Part shown: positions 43,957-53,001 of the stretch, piece after piece
Position numbering within the stretch: the first letter of the stretch is position 1
How the letters are laid out: the number at the start of each line of letters is the position of its first letter
DNA from: Clostridiales bacterium
GTDB lineage: Bacteria > Bacillota > Clostridia > Oscillospirales > Oscillospiraceae
Reading direction: 5' to 3'
Assembly (NCBI GenBank): GCA_004557655.1
Contig: SFGJ01000001.1
Location: 150,034 to 214,033, forward strand
Length of the DNA: 64,000 nucleotides
Translations under genes and position numbers: made by a program
The notes under the pieces: model-generated
Database searches by the model: none
Seen by the model: the letters and a program-made list of their open reading frames with translations, nothing else
Told to the model about the DNA's origin: nothing

Positions 43957-44238
43957 TCAAATTATTTGAAGCAAGCGCTCCATCAGCACCCGATCGTCCG
44001 TGTCCTCAACCAGCAGCATCTCCTTGGCCCCGGGATAGGGTGCCTCCATGGGAGCATCCGGCAAAAGCCGCTTTGCTGCGGCCACCGGCTTCACCAACAA
44101 CCTGTCGTCGCACACATAGGCGGCAATCCGTCCATGAATATACAAAATGTACTCTCCCATCATCTTTCGGTGCGTAATCCCCTCCACCCCCGAGAGCTGG
44201 TCGAGAATATAGTCCATGTACTCCTTGCTTGTGGCCAT
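43957..44238 (-). CDS. TfoX/Sxy N-terminal domain protein
   Basis: 93 residues from MATSKEYMDYILDQL; the longer frame runs into the gene upstream and is rejected. GGAGAAGG lies just upstream. The motif RKMMGEYILYIHGR is the TfoX_N core, a domain known from competence regulators (Sxy) but stand-alone here. Function in Firmicutes is unproven. It lies 28 bp after the flippase-like gene. Confidence 0.85.
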   Translation of the reverse strand: MATSKEYMDYILDQLSGVEGITHRKMMGEYILYIHGRIAAYVCDDRLLVKPVAAAKRLLPDAPMEAPYPGAKEMLLVEDTDDRVLMERLLQII

Positions 44239-44266
44239 TTCCTTCTCCGTTTTCCTCAAAGTATGA

Positions 44267-45304
44267 TTATTCCAGGGTATGGGGCGTCTTCCTCCTGATG
44301 GCAAAATGCGCATACAGCGTCAGCAGCGCGGACAGCAGCAGCTCCGTGTAATAGCTCAGGCCTCTGCTGAGAATCATACCCGGCAGAAGCAGCTCCGCGC
44401 CGAACACAGGAACGAAAACGGTCAAGAACAACTTTTCACTGATACCCATTCCACCCGGCAGGGGCAGCATATCCACGGAAATAGAAATAACCGCCTGCAG
44501 CAGGACAATGGTTATAGCTGAAAAATCATGCAGCCCGAAGGCACGATACACAAAATAGGTGGACAAAAACAACGCACACCGTTGCACAAAGGTGATGCCC
44601 AGCACATTGACCACCACAAGCTTATGGGTCTTGAAATACTCGGCTGTTTCCCGATACTTGTCCATACCGGAGTTCAGCTTCTCGTGGCGGCTTTCCTTGT
44701 ACCGCAGCAGGTGCAGCTTCTCCAGCAGCGCAAGGCCCTTACTCATAATGGATTTTGCCAGAGACGCGTGGAAAACCAGCACCATCAGAATGACCACGCA
44801 GATCACGTTCAAGGCAATGCCCAGATAAAAAACCGGAAGAATATCTACAAGGTACTTTTGAATAAATCCCTGTCCGAATATGACCATGCCCAATCCCATA
44901 AGCACCAACACAGCCTTATAGGTAATGGTGACCACCATCAGCACCAGAGTGGATACCGGGATTGGGATATCCTTGCGCTTCATATAGTAGATCTGAGCGG
45001 GTTGACCACCGGAGGCCGAGGGAGTTATGCAGCTATAAAAAAAGCCAATAGAGGAAAACAGGAAGCAGGTCCATTTTTTCAACCGGACATTCAGTGTACC
45101 CATCATATAGTAAATAATGATGGACTCTCCCCAAATAAAGAAGACCACGCACAATAGAGCCGGAATCAAATAGGCCTTCTGCACCTTCTGAATAATCTGC
45201 AAATTCAGTTTTAGGTCCTCTCCCCGAAATACCCCGTAAACGGTGACCCCAAAGACGAGGATAAGGAAGAGAATCTCCCATATTAGCGTCTTTTTATTGT
45301 TCAT
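44267..45304 (-). CDS. Lysylphosphatidylglycerol synthase-type flippase-like membrane protein
   Basis: 345 residues from MNNKKTLIWEILF, with GGAG 8 bases upstream; the 60-residue longer frame crosses the tRNA-Pro region and is rejected. Eight or more membrane helices with the TPSASGGQPAQIYYM motif (about 85-99) and LPLPGGMGISE near residue 285, both typical of UPF0104/MprF-N family proteins. It probably moves lipids or glycolipids; the aminoacyl-transfer domain of MprF is absent. Confidence 0.88.
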   Translation of the reverse strand: MNNKKTLIWEILFLILVFGVTVYGVFRGEDLKLNLQIIQKVQKAYLIPALLCVVFFIWGESIIIYYMMGTLNVRLKKWTCFLFSSIGFFYSCITPSASGGQPAQIYYMKRKDIPIPVSTLVLMVVTITYKAVLVLMGLGMVIFGQGFIQKYLVDILPVFYLGIALNVICVVILMVLVFHASLAKSIMSKGLALLEKLHLLRYKESRHEKLNSGMDKYRETAEYFKTHKLVVVNVLGITFVQRCALFLSTYFVYRAFGLHDFSAITIVLLQAVISISVDMLPLPGGMGISEKLFLTVFVPVFGAELLLPGMILSRGLSYYTELLLSALLTLYAHFAIRRKTPHTLE

Positions 45305-45358
45305 AAAGTGCTCCGATCTCGATCCTGAAAGTTTGCTTCTTATTTCAATAGATACTCT

Positions 45359-45392
45359 ATAAAAAAGTCCCGAAACTCTTGCAGTTTCAGGA
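45359..45392 (-). terminator. Terminator after tRNA-Pro
   Basis: Stem GTCCTGAAACT/AGTTTCGGGAC on the minus strand with a 5-base loop and TTTTTT. Confidence 0.9.
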
Positions 45393-45399
45393 CAATTCG

Positions 45400-45477
45400 T
45401 GGTCCGAGTGTCGAGATTCGAACTCGAGGCCTCTTGAACCCCATTCAAGCGCGATACCAAACTTCGCCACACCCGGA
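45400..45477 (-). tRNA. tRNA-Pro (GGG)
   Basis: On the minus strand, 75 nt from 45477 to 45403 plus encoded CCA (45402-45400). Anticodon stem CTTGA/TCAAG, 7-base loop ATGGGGT with anticodon GGG and G37 as in tRNA-Pro. T arm GAGTTCGAATCTC. Acceptor pair TCCGGGT/ACTCGGA with one wobble. Promoter at 45517-45545, terminator at 45359-45392. Confidence 0.95.
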
Positions 45478-45516
45478 TATTCACTTTTGCATTCTCTGAA
45501 TGGAATCAGCTTGTTT

Positions 45517-45545
45517 ATAATACCACCGCCCCCGACAAATGTCAA
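45517..45545 (-). promoter_or_regulatory. Promoter of tRNA-Pro
   Basis: Minus strand TTGACA (45540-45545), 17-bp spacer, TATTAT (45517-45522). Confidence 0.9.
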
Positions 45546-45590
45546 CCCATTTTTTTCTGGAAAAAACAACTTTTCTTTCTTTGTTTATTG

Positions 45591-45619
45591 TTGACAAACA
45601 TAACCCCCTATGGTACAAT
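45591..45619 (+). promoter_or_regulatory. Promoter of the tRNA-Ser pair
   Basis: TTGACA (45591-45596), 17-bp spacer, TACAAT (45614-45619). Divergent from the tRNA-Pro promoter. Confidence 0.92.
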
Positions 45620-45655
45620 AAATCCTGCGTTTGAGTTGAGTGTACTTTCACTCAC

Positions 45656-45743
45656 GGAGAGATGGCTGAGTGGTCGAAAGCACCGGTCTTGAAAACCGGC
45701 GATGTGAAAGCATCCGTGGGTTCGAATCCCACTCTCTCCGCCA
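45656..45743 (+). tRNA. tRNA-Ser (UGA)
   Basis: 88 nt with encoded CCA. Acceptor GGAGAGA/TCTCTCC, discriminator G. Anticodon stem CCGGT/ACCGG, loop CTTGAAA with anticodon TGA (decodes UCA). Long variable arm (CGATGTGAAAGCATCC), as expected for serine. Confidence 0.97.
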
Positions 45744-45762
45744 AAGCGCTTTATATGGTTCT

Positions 45763-45856
45763 GCAGAAGTACCCAAGTGGCCGAAGGGGCTCCCCTGCTA
45801 AGGGAGTAGGCGGCTTAGAAACCCGCGCGAGGGTTCGACTCCCTCCTTCTGCGCCA
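45763..45856 (+). tRNA. tRNA-Ser (GCU)
   Basis: 94 nt with encoded CCA. Acceptor GCAGAAG/CTTCTGC, discriminator G. Anticodon stem CTCCC/GGGAG, loop CTGCTAA with anticodon GCT (decodes AGC/AGU). Long variable arm. Cotranscribed with tRNA-Ser(UGA), 19 nt apart. Confidence 0.97.
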
Positions 45857-45899
45857 AACCCCGAAAATCCTTGTAAATCATGGGTTTCCGGGGTTTTTT
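45856..45899 (+). terminator. Terminator after the tRNA-Ser pair
   Basis: AAACCCCG (45856-45863) pairs with CGGGGTTT (45889-45896), with a weaker inner stem, then TTTTTTC. Confidence 0.85.
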
Positions 45900-46010
45900 C
45901 ATGCCTTAATACGCTCTGGCGGCGCATAAAACTATGGCGCAAAATTGCTGTAAGTTTTGATAAATTGCGCTGCGTGGGCTACATTGTGGCCTACAAATTC
46001 GGGCAGAAAA

Positions 46011-46372
46011 TCACACGTTGCGATACATACTTTGGTACTCTTTCACGCCCTTGGCTTCGTCAATCTGCTTTTCGTGCAGATAGTCATATATAGCCTGCAT
46101 GGAGGTGGGCGGTTCGCCCTTCGCCTTGCGATACCGGTCAATCTGTCGAACGACCTCGCCGTGCAGCAAATCCATGTGCCGCATTTCCTCTGGCGGTAGC
46201 CTTTTTGCGCCGTGTTGGGGTTCACCGCCAGGGTAGTGGAGAGAAGCCTCCGGGACAGCAGCTTCTCCCCATTCTGCATAACATCCGCCGAAAGCCCCTG
46301 CTTCACATGGCGGATCATCTGCAGATAGGTGGGCACTCCTTCTACGCTGCAGAAATCGTCAAATGAGATCAT
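46011..46372 (-). pseudogene. Decayed GntR-type regulator next to the tRNA genes
   Basis: The frame starting at 46372 (MISFDDF) shows a GntR winged-helix: VPTYLQMIRHVKQGL and STTLAVNPNTAQKGY, with YtrA-type length. After residue about 59 the homology stops. A different frame, from 46199 to a TGA at 46011, reads PPEEMRHMDLLHGEVV followed by SMQAIYDYLHEKQ and looks like a second coding remnant. So the gene is broken by a frameshift or deletion. The promoter region keeps a perfect inverted repeat (46401-46457). It sits directly downstream of a tRNA-Ser terminator, a place where mobile elements often insert. Confidence 0.6.
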
Positions 46373-46400
46373 GGCGTCCTGGCACCTCCCGTCGAAAACA

Positions 46401-46457
46401 AAACTGTACTACACGCATAATACAGTTTCCACCTGTATCAACCACATAGTACAGTTT
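46401..46457. promoter_or_regulatory. Inverted repeat operator of the decayed GntR gene
   Basis: AAACTGTACTA (46401-46411) and TAGTACAGTTT (46447-46457), a perfect 11-bp inverted repeat with 35-bp spacing. It flanks a minus-strand TTGATA (46436-46441) and TGTATTAT (-10-like, 46417-46422). GntR proteins often repress themselves through such repeats. Confidence 0.55.
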
Positions 46458-46486
46458 TGTTGGTCAATAGATTTTTAGAGAAAAAT

Positions 46487-46972
46487 TCAGCAATCCATCT
46501 CCACCAGTGCCACGGCGTGCGCGGCCATACCGCTGCCGTCCCCGGTGAAACCAAGATGCTCCTCGGTGGTGGCCTTCACCCCCACCCGCTCCACACCAAC
46601 GCACAAAGCCTCGGCGATGTTCTGGCGCATCTGCTTGCGATAAGGTGCCAGCCTGGGAGCCTGGGCCAGAATGGTGGCGTCCACATTCACAACGCGCACC
46701 CGCTTTTTTTCCAGCTCACCGGCCACTTTTTCAAGCAAAAGCAAACTGCTGATGCCCCGGAACTCCTCGTCCGTATCGGGAAACAAGCAGCCGATGTCCT
46801 CCAGTCCGGCGGCGCCCAGCAGGGCGTCCATGATGGCGTGGGTCAGCACATCGGCATCGGAATGGCCGTCCAGGCCTTTATCATAGGGCACGGTCACACC
46901 GCCCAAAATCAGTGCTCTCCCCTCTGTCAAGCGGTGAACGTCGTAGCCGTGTCCAATGCGCAGATTCGTCAT
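46487..46972 (-). CDS. ispF: 2-C-methyl-D-erythritol 2,4-cyclodiphosphate synthase
   Basis: 161 residues. Zinc ligands Asp11, His13 (GYDVHR) and His45 (VLTHAI) are present, with the GHSDADV motif and C-terminal TTEEHLGFTG for the substrate. Catalyses the fifth step of the MEP pathway. Overlaps the ispD 3' end by 4 bp. Confidence 0.97.
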   Translation of the reverse strand: MTNLRIGHGYDVHRLTEGRALILGGVTVPYDKGLDGHSDADVLTHAIMDALLGAAGLEDIGCLFPDTDEEFRGISSLLLLEKVAGELEKKRVRVVNVDATILAQAPRLAPYRKQMRQNIAEALCVGVERVGVKATTEEHLGFTGDGSGMAAHAVALVEMDC

Positions 46973-47706
46973 GCTCTCCCCTCCCGATCTTTCAAAATCG
47001 CCTCCGCCACCACCAGATCCAGCGGCCGGGTGATCTTAATATTCTCGCTGTCCCCCGGCACCAGCTGCACCTGCTTGCCCAGCCGCTCCACGGCGGCACA
47101 ATCGTCGGTTAAAGAAACACCGCAGGTGACGGCGGACTGCAGGGACGCCCGCAGCAGCTCCGCCTGAAATATCTGGGGCGTCTGCACGGCAAACAGGGTG
47201 CCTCGGTCCGGTGTGGACCGCACAACATTCCGGGCATCCACCACTTTTACCGTGTCTGTAACCGGTACGGCAGGGGCGGAGGCGTTGGTCTGCTGGGCAC
47301 TCTCGGCCACGGTGTCGATCAGCTTCGGATCCACCAGGGGGCGTGCTCCGTCATGGACGGCGATCAACTCCGCTCGGGAGTCAGTCTCCAGTGCTCCGGA
47401 TAATACGGATTCCGTTCTGCTTTCTCCGCCTTTAACGATTTTAACGGGCTTTTTCAGTCCGATTTGTTTACAAATATCCGCAAAGGGCACCATGAGATCC
47501 TCCCGGGTAACCAGAATGATCTCATCCGTCCGCTCCGAACGGTCCACGGCCAGCAGGGTATGCGCCAGCACCGTACGGCCCGCCAGGGGCAGCAGAAGCT
47601 TATCCTTTCCCATCCGCTCAGACCGTCCGGCGGCCACTACTACCACCGAGCAGAAAGGGCGGGTGGGTTTACGCAAATCTCGGATCTTGTCAAATAGCTT
47701 TCCCAT
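46969..47706 (-). CDS. ispD: 2-C-methyl-D-erythritol 4-phosphate cytidylyltransferase
   Basis: 245 residues from MGKLFDKIRDLRKP with GGAGG 7 bases upstream; the longer frame is antisense to the next gene. The nucleotide-binding VAAGRSERMGKDK (about 30-42) and the VHDGARPLV motif (about 125) are present. Third step of the MEP pathway. Cotranscribed with ispF. Confidence 0.96.
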   Translation of the reverse strand: MGKLFDKIRDLRKPTRPFCSVVVVAAGRSERMGKDKLLLPLAGRTVLAHTLLAVDRSERTDEIILVTREDLMVPFADICKQIGLKKPVKIVKGGESRTESVLSGALETDSRAELIAVHDGARPLVDPKLIDTVAESAQQTNASAPAVPVTDTVKVVDARNVVRSTPDRGTLFAVQTPQIFQAELLRASLQSAVTCGVSLTDDCAAVERLGKQVQLVPGDSENIKITRPLDLVVAEAILKDREGRA

Positions 47707-47763
47707 ACATTCACCTCCGGAAAACATTTCTTTCAGTGTAGCATACTGTCCCCGGAATTGCAA

Positions 47764-47797
47764 CAGCAGCCCTCCCGCTTCAGCGGGATGGCTGCTG
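47764..47797 (-). terminator. Hairpin after the CoA-transferase gene
   Basis: Stem CAGCAGCCCTCCCGCT with AGCGGGATGGCTGCTG (one mismatch) and a 2-base loop. T-tract on the minus strand is weak, so termination is possible but uncertain. Confidence 0.55.
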
Positions 47798-47815
47798 CAC
47801 GGTTTTCTCGCATTT

Positions 47816-49156
47816 TTACCTTCTGTTGTGGGGATACCAGATCTTCTGCTTTTCCGCTTCCTTGATGAGCTCCTCACGGAAATCGGGATGGGCAATAGAG
47901 ATCAGCTTTTCGGCGCGTTCCCAAACGCTGAGGCCCTTGAGACACACACAGCCGTACTCGGTGACCACATACATGGTGTTCACGCGGGTATCGGTGACCA
48001 CGCTGCCGGGTTGTAGCGTAGGACGGATGCGGGAAGTCAGCGTACCGTCCTTGTTTTTATGGGTGGAGCTGAGGCAAATGAAGCTCTTACCGCCCTTGCT
48101 CAGATAGGCGCCCAGTACGAAATCCTGCTGTCCGCCTGCGCCGGAGATCTGCTTGATGCCGGCAGTCTCGCCGTTCACCTGACCGTACAGGTCCACATCC
48201 ACTGCGTTGTTGATGGAAACGAAATTATCCAGCGACGCGACGGTACGGATATCGTTGGTATAGCTGATGGGGGCAGCCATACAGGCCGGATTATCGTCCA
48301 GATAATCATAGAGCTTTTGGGTACCTGCGGCAAAGGCGTATACCTGACGCCCCCGGTCCAGATTCTTCCGCATACCCGTAACCTTGCCCGCCAGGGCCAG
48401 ATCCACATAAGCATCCACATACATCTCCGTATGTACGCCCAGATCTTTCAAATCGGACTCGCAGAGCATGGCACCCACGGTGTTGGGCATACCGCCGATA
48501 CCCAACTGCAGGCAAGCACCGTTGGGGATCTGCTCCACAATGAGCTTGGCCACCGCCTTATCCACATCCGTAGCGGGGTTGGAGGGCTGGATGCCCATGG
48601 GATCGTTGCGCCCCTCTACGATCATGTCCACCTCGGAGATGTGAATGCAGTTATCAAAGCCTCCTAAACACCGAGGCATATTCTCGTTGACCTCCACGAT
48701 AACCACCTTGGACTTCTCAATGACCGCCCGCAGATGGGAGGCGGACAGGCCGAAATTGAAGTAGCCATGCTTGTCCATAGGAGTCACCTGAAACATGGCA
48801 ACATCGGGAGGGGTGATGTGGTCTGTGTAGTACCGGGGCAGCTCAGAGTAGCGCATTGGCTCATGGAAGCCCGCGCCACTGGCAATATGATGGCGCTCCA
48901 CAGCACTCATGTGATGGGAGTTGAAAATAATGTGATGAACGGGATCTTCAATATCAAAAATAGCCGGCTTCCACAGGCTGATACCGCCGCGGACCTTCAC
49001 ATCCTCCAGCTCCGGCGCCCGACGGGCCAGTGCCTCATCCAATACCCGGGGATGGATGGCGCAGAAACCGTAGTCGACCCAATCGCCGGATTTGATGACC
49101 TTCACCGCTTCGTCAGCCGTAGTCAGCTTTTGCCGATACATCTCCATGTAATCCAT
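47816..49156 (-). CDS. Butyryl-CoA:acetate / acetyl-CoA hydrolase-transferase family CoA-transferase
   Basis: 446 residues. The catalytic Glu244 is in [10 protein letters not shown], as in the 4-hydroxybutyrate CoA-transferase subfamily; [13 protein letters not shown] (about 124-136) and [10 protein letters not shown] near 345 are shared with butyryl-CoA:acetate CoA-transferases. It probably ends butyrate formation in fermentation by moving CoA to acetate. 4-hydroxybutyrate or acetate specificity cannot be excluded from sequence. Single-gene unit with its own promoter region upstream. Confidence 0.88.
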   Translation of the reverse strand: MDYMEMYRQKLTTADEAVKVIKSGDWVDYGFCAIHPRVLDEALARRAPELEDVKVRGGISLWKPAIFDIEDPVHHIIFNSHHMSAVERHHIASGAGFHEPMRYSELPRYYTDHITPPDVAMFQVTPMDKHGYFNFGLSASHLRAVIEKSKVVIVEVNENMPRCLGGFDNCIHISEVDMIVEGRNDPMGIQPSNPATDVDKAVAKLIVEQIPNGACLQLGIGGMPNTVGAMLCESDLKDLGVHTEMYVDAYVDLALAGKVTGMRKNLDRGRQVYAFAAGTQKLYDYLDDNPACMAAPISYTNDIRTVASLDNFVSINNAVDVDLYGQVNGETAGIKQISGAGGQQDFVLGAYLSKGGKSFICLSSTHKNKDGTLTSRIRPTLQPGSVVTDTRVNTMYVVTEYGCVCLKGLSVWERAEKLISIAHPDFREELIKEAEKQKIWYPHNRR

Positions 49157-49322
49157 ACCTTTGCTCCTCCTCCAAATCTTCTGTGCGTCCTCAGCGCACT
49201 TTATTATAGTATAACACAGGATAAAGGGAAAGAACAGCGTCTTTGTGAAAAAACTGTCATTTTGGAATTTTCACTAATTTTTACAGGAAAATTTTGGCGG
49301 AGACAAAACAAGGTACTCAGTT

Positions 49323-49356
49323 CAAAACGCCACGGCTGTTCGTCTGTGGCGTTTTG
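49323..49356 (-). terminator. Terminator after pepD
   Basis: AAAACGCCAC and GTGGCGTTTT, 10-bp stem with a 12-base loop, followed on the minus strand by TTTTG. Confidence 0.75.
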
Positions 49357-49378
49357 TGGGAGTATGCGCATTTGGGCG

Positions 49379-50818
49379 TCAGCGAATGCGGCGGAGAGTC
49401 TCGGTGAGCAGGGCCCATGTTCGGCGGACAGAGGAAACATGCATCCGCTCCCGAGGGGTGTGGATCTCTGTAAGATCCGGACCAATGGATACGCAGTCCA
49501 GCCCCGGCAGCTTATCCGCCAGCAGGCCGCATTCCACCCCGGCGTGGATCACCTCCACCGTGGGAGTATGACCGTATTGCTCCGCGAAAACCTCCGCCAT
49601 CAGGCGGCGCAGGGGCGAATCGGCACGGTATTCCCAGGCAGGATAGGTACCGCTGACCAAGAATGTGCCGCCCAGCGCGCCGCACAGCAGCTCCAGACGG
49701 TGCAGGAGCATCTCCTTTTGTGAATTGATATTGCTGCGGACGCAGAAGGTGGCACGCACCTCCTCCCCATAGGTGGCGAGGATACCCAGATTCAAGGAAG
49801 TCTGCACCAGTCCCTCCACCTCCCGGCTCATCTCCTGCACACCGTTTGGTGCGCACTGGAGAAGGCACATGATGCGGCTGGCAGAGGCAGCATCCATAGG
49901 CAGCTGTGCGCTATCACAGGGCTGCATACTGACGGAAACAGTTCCATCCGCCACGGAGTATTCCCGGCGTAGGAGGGATTCCATTTCCCGGCAGGCTGCG
50001 GCAACATTTCTCCCGCTTTCCACGGAGATAACCGCTTCAGCGGAAACGGGAATGGCGTTGTCCTTGCTGCCGCCGTTGACGGTGATGATGCGCATGGGCG
50101 CTGACTGCCCAACGGCATACAAAACACGGCCCAAAAGCACATTGGCATTGGCTCGTCCACGGTTAATTTCGATGCCGGAATGGCCGCCCGTCAAATCGGA
50201 AACGACAATTCTATAGCATTTTCCAGAAAAGTATTGTCGCTTTACAGGTATTGATATTTCTGCTCTTGCGCCGCCGGCGCACCCGGCGGTAAAGACGCCC
50301 TCCACCTCCGAGTCCAGATTGATGAGCAGTCGGCTTTGGAGATCGCTCAAATCAACAGCCGACGCGCCGGTCATGCCTGTTTCCTCGTCCACGGTGAGCA
50401 CCGCCTCCAACAGGGGGTGGGGCAGATCCTTGCTTTCCAGCAGAGCCAGGATCATAGCAACGGCAATTCCGTCGTCACCGCCGAGAGTAGTGCCTTTGGC
50501 ATATACCGTATCGCTATCCACGACCAGATCCAGACCCTCGGCGTCCATATTTTTCCCGCAACCCGGCTCCTTTTCGCAGACCATATCCATGTGTCCCTGC
50601 AGCATCACCGCCGGAGCGGCCTCATAGCCGGAGGAAGCGGGCTTCCTGATGATAACATTGTTCAGCTCATCCTGCCGCACATCGAGGCCCCGGTCCCGGG
50701 CAAAACGCACCAGATAGTCGCTGATAGCCTTTGTGCTGCCACTGCCATGAGGGATGCGGCAAATTTCTTCAAACCAATGAAAAACTCTATTCGGCTCCAG
50801 TCCGGACAATACTCCCAT
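49379..50818 (-). CDS. pepD: Beta-Ala-His dipeptidase (aminoacyl-histidine dipeptidase, M20)
   Basis: 479 residues from MGVLSGLEPNRVF, with GAGGGAAACCC just upstream (a TTG 18 bases earlier is less likely). Metal-binding M20 motifs: GHMDMV with the catalytic Asp near 80, GGDDGIAVA near 115 and EETGMTGA near 145. It cleaves dipeptides, including Xaa-His types. Single gene in the CoA-transferase neighbourhood. Confidence 0.94.
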   Translation of the reverse strand: MGVLSGLEPNRVFHWFEEICRIPHGSGSTKAISDYLVRFARDRGLDVRQDELNNVIIRKPASSGYEAAPAVMLQGHMDMVCEKEPGCGKNMDAEGLDLVVDSDTVYAKGTTLGGDDGIAVAMILALLESKDLPHPLLEAVLTVDEETGMTGASAVDLSDLQSRLLINLDSEVEGVFTAGCAGGARAEISIPVKRQYFSGKCYRIVVSDLTGGHSGIEINRGRANANVLLGRVLYAVGQSAPMRIITVNGGSKDNAIPVSAEAVISVESGRNVAAACREMESLLRREYSVADGTVSVSMQPCDSAQLPMDAASASRIMCLLQCAPNGVQEMSREVEGLVQTSLNLGILATYGEEVRATFCVRSNINSQKEMLLHRLELLCGALGGTFLVSGTYPAWEYRADSPLRRLMAEVFAEQYGHTPTVEVIHAGVECGLLADKLPGLDCVSIGPDLTEIHTPRERMHVSSVRRTWALLTETLRRIR

Positions 50819-50839
50819 GGGTTTCCCTCTTTTCAAATA

Positions 50840-52213
50840 CTATATATTCTTTGTCAGATGACGGGCCACATACACGCCGCTGGCAGAAGCGTGGGACAGT
50901 GAATGCGTGATGCCGCTGCCGTCGCCGATGACATAGAGGCCCTTGCGGCAGCTCTCCAGATTCTTATCCACCGCCACCTCCATGTTATAGAACTTCACCT
51001 CCACACCGTAGAGCAGGGTGTCGTCGTTGGCGGTGCCGGGGGCGATCTGATCCAAAGCGTAGATCATCTCGATGATGCCGTCCATCAGGCGCTTGGGCAG
51101 CACCAGGCTCAGATCGCCGGGGGTGGCCTTCAGCGTAGGGGTCACAAGGCCCTCGTCAATGCGCTTTTGATTGCTGCGGCGGCCACGGACCAGATCGCCG
51201 AAACGCTGGACGATGACGCCGCCGCCCAGCATATTGGACAGGCGGGCGATGCTCTCGCCGTAGCCATTGCTGTCCTCGAAAGGCTCTGAGAAGTGCTTCG
51301 CCACCAGCAAGGCAAAGTTGGTATTCTCCGTCTTCATGGCACTGTCCTCGTAACTATGTCCGTTGACGGTGACGATACCGTTGGTGTTTTCATTTACCAC
51401 GATGCCGTTGGGATTCATGCAGAAGGTGCGGACATTGTCCTCAAACTTCTCTGTGCGGTAGACAATCTTGCTCTCATAGAGCTCGTCGGTCAGGTGGGAA
51501 AACACCACGGCAGGCAGCTCTACCCGAACACCCAGGTCCACTCGGTTGCTCCTGGTGGGAATGTGCATTTCTTTGCACACGGACTGCATCCATTTGCTGC
51601 CGCTGCGTCCTACGGACACGATACACTTGTCGCAGTTCATGATCCCGGCGGCGGAGATGACCTCGTAGCCTCCCTCAGGCAGAGGAAGCAGGTGCTCCAC
51701 AGGGGTATCAAAATAGAAATCCACCTTATCCTTCAGGTGGTCGTAGAGGTTCTGCAGGACCACATAGTTGATATCCGTGCCCAGATGGCGGACGGAGGCA
51801 TCCAGCAGCTTCAGCTTGTGCTGGATGCAGAGCTTTTTGAACTGAGTGCCGGCGGTGGAGTAGAGCTTGGTTCCCTGGCCGCCGAAGTGCATATTGATGT
51901 CATCCACATAATGCATTAAGCGCAGAGCCTCATCCTTTCCGATGTGCTCGTGGAGAGTGCCGCCGAAGTCGTTGGTGATGTTGTACTTTCCGTCGGAAAA
52001 CGCACCCGCGCCTCCAAAGCCGCTCATAATGGAGCAGCTTTTGCACTTGATGCAGGTCTTTACCTTGTCGCCGTCAATGGGGCAGTGGCGTTTTTCCAGA
52101 CTGTGACCCGCCTCAATGACCGCCACGCGCATAGTAGGATCCTGCTCCGCAAGCTCATAGGCGGCAAAAATTCCGCCGGGACCGGCGCCGATAATGATGA
52201 CATCGTATTTCAT
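50840..52213 (-). CDS. FAD-dependent dehydrogenase (NAD(P)/FAD family)
   Basis: 457 residues from MKYDVIIIGAGPGG, with AGGAGG about 7 bases upstream. Rossmann FAD motif, a conserved CIKCKSC (about 55-61) that may bind Fe-S, and C-terminal LYVIGDGSGITHSLSHASASG. Belongs to the COG2509 uncharacterised FAD dehydrogenases. Substrate unknown. Own promoter. Confidence 0.88.
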   Translation of the reverse strand: MKYDVIIIGAGPGGIFAAYELAEQDPTMRVAVIEAGHSLEKRHCPIDGDKVKTCIKCKSCSIMSGFGGAGAFSDGKYNITNDFGGTLHEHIGKDEALRLMHYVDDINMHFGGQGTKLYSTAGTQFKKLCIQHKLKLLDASVRHLGTDINYVVLQNLYDHLKDKVDFYFDTPVEHLLPLPEGGYEVISAAGIMNCDKCIVSVGRSGSKWMQSVCKEMHIPTRSNRVDLGVRVELPAVVFSHLTDELYESKIVYRTEKFEDNVRTFCMNPNGIVVNENTNGIVTVNGHSYEDSAMKTENTNFALLVAKHFSEPFEDSNGYGESIARLSNMLGGGVIVQRFGDLVRGRRSNQKRIDEGLVTPTLKATPGDLSLVLPKRLMDGIIEMIYALDQIAPGTANDDTLLYGVEVKFYNMEVAVDKNLESCRKGLYVIGDGSGITHSLSHASASGVYVARHLTKNI

Positions 52214-52309
52214 AATCATTCCTCCTGTATAGGTTGCCCGCAGCATTACTCCGGGAAATATCTAATATAATAATTACTTATACAAAGTGCTATTTAATAA
52301 GTCCGGTTT

Positions 52310-52337
52310 ATTATATCAGAACAATTAAGTTTGTCAA
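52310..52337 (-). promoter_or_regulatory. Promoter of the FAD dehydrogenase gene
   Basis: Minus strand TTGACA (52332-52337), 16-bp spacer, extended -10 TGATATAAT (-10 TATAAT at 52310-52315). Confidence 0.85.
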
Positions 52338-52368
52338 GGGGGAAACGATTGCCAGACATTTTTCTTTT

Positions 52369-53001
52369 TTACAATTCCTCCCGGGATCCGGGACGATAGC
52401 TTTGGCCCAGGGAATGCAGGGTGATGCTGCCGGCGGAGAGCTCAGTGAGCCGCTGCCGCAAAAACAGCAGACCGTTATCCGGCAGGGAAGCGGTAACCGT
52501 GACATGGGCAGCGTAGGAAATATCGTCCAGAGTTCCGTTTACGGCGGCAATCTCCAGCTTTACCCTCTCCAACAGGCTGTACGCACATTCCAGACAAACC
52601 TGCTCCCATAGGCACATGGTGGCAACACCTGCTTCGGTGAGGGTATCCCGAGCACTCTTGCTGTAGGCCCGGGTAAGGCCTCCGGCCCCCAGCAATATGC
52701 CGCCAAAGTAGCGTGTGACCACACAGCAGACATTGCTCACGCCCTCCCGCTGGAAGACATTGAGCATGGGCTGGCCCGCCGTGCCCTGCGGCTCGCCGTC
52801 GTCGCTGTAACGCAGGACATTGTCCCCCAGAAGATAGCACCAACAGTTGTGCCGGGCGTCGTGGTATTTCTTTTTAGCGGCGCGGATATACTCCTGTGCC
52901 TCCTCTTCGGAGGCAATGGGCCAAACCTGACCGATGAAACGGGAACGTTTCTCCACGAATTCACTCTCAGCAAAGGAAAAAGGAATACGCTGTACTGCCA
53001 T
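52369..53001 (-). CDS. YigZ/IMPACT family protein
   Basis: 210 residues. YSDDGEPQGTAGQPML (about 65-80) and VTRYFGGILLGAGGLTRAYS are the IMPACT signatures. Distant relatives regulate translation through GCN2; the bacterial role is unknown. Overlaps the hflX stop by 1 bp, so it is cotranscribed with hflX. Confidence 0.92.
   Translation of the reverse strand: MAVQRIPFSFAESEFVEKRSRFIGQVWPIASEEEAQEYIRAAKKKYHDARHNCWCYLLGDNVLRYSDDGEPQGTAGQPMLNVFQREGVSNVCCVVTRYFGGILLGAGGLTRAYSKSARDTLTEAGVATMCLWEQVCLECAYSLLERVKLEIAAVNGTLDDISYAAHVTVTASLPDNGLLFLRQRLTELSAGSITLHSLGQSYRPGSREEL

Noticed and set aside
45662..46093. Open frame across the two tRNA-Ser genes
   Set aside because: It runs through tRNA structures and a terminator; chance frame.
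47707..47895. N-terminal extension of ispD
   Set aside because: It overlaps the CoA-transferase 3' end in antisense and the Shine-Dalgarno sits before the ATG at 47706.
52247..52368. Possible riboswitch before the FAD dehydrogenase gene
   Set aside because: The leader of about 90 nt is AT-rich without a recognisable aptamer fold.
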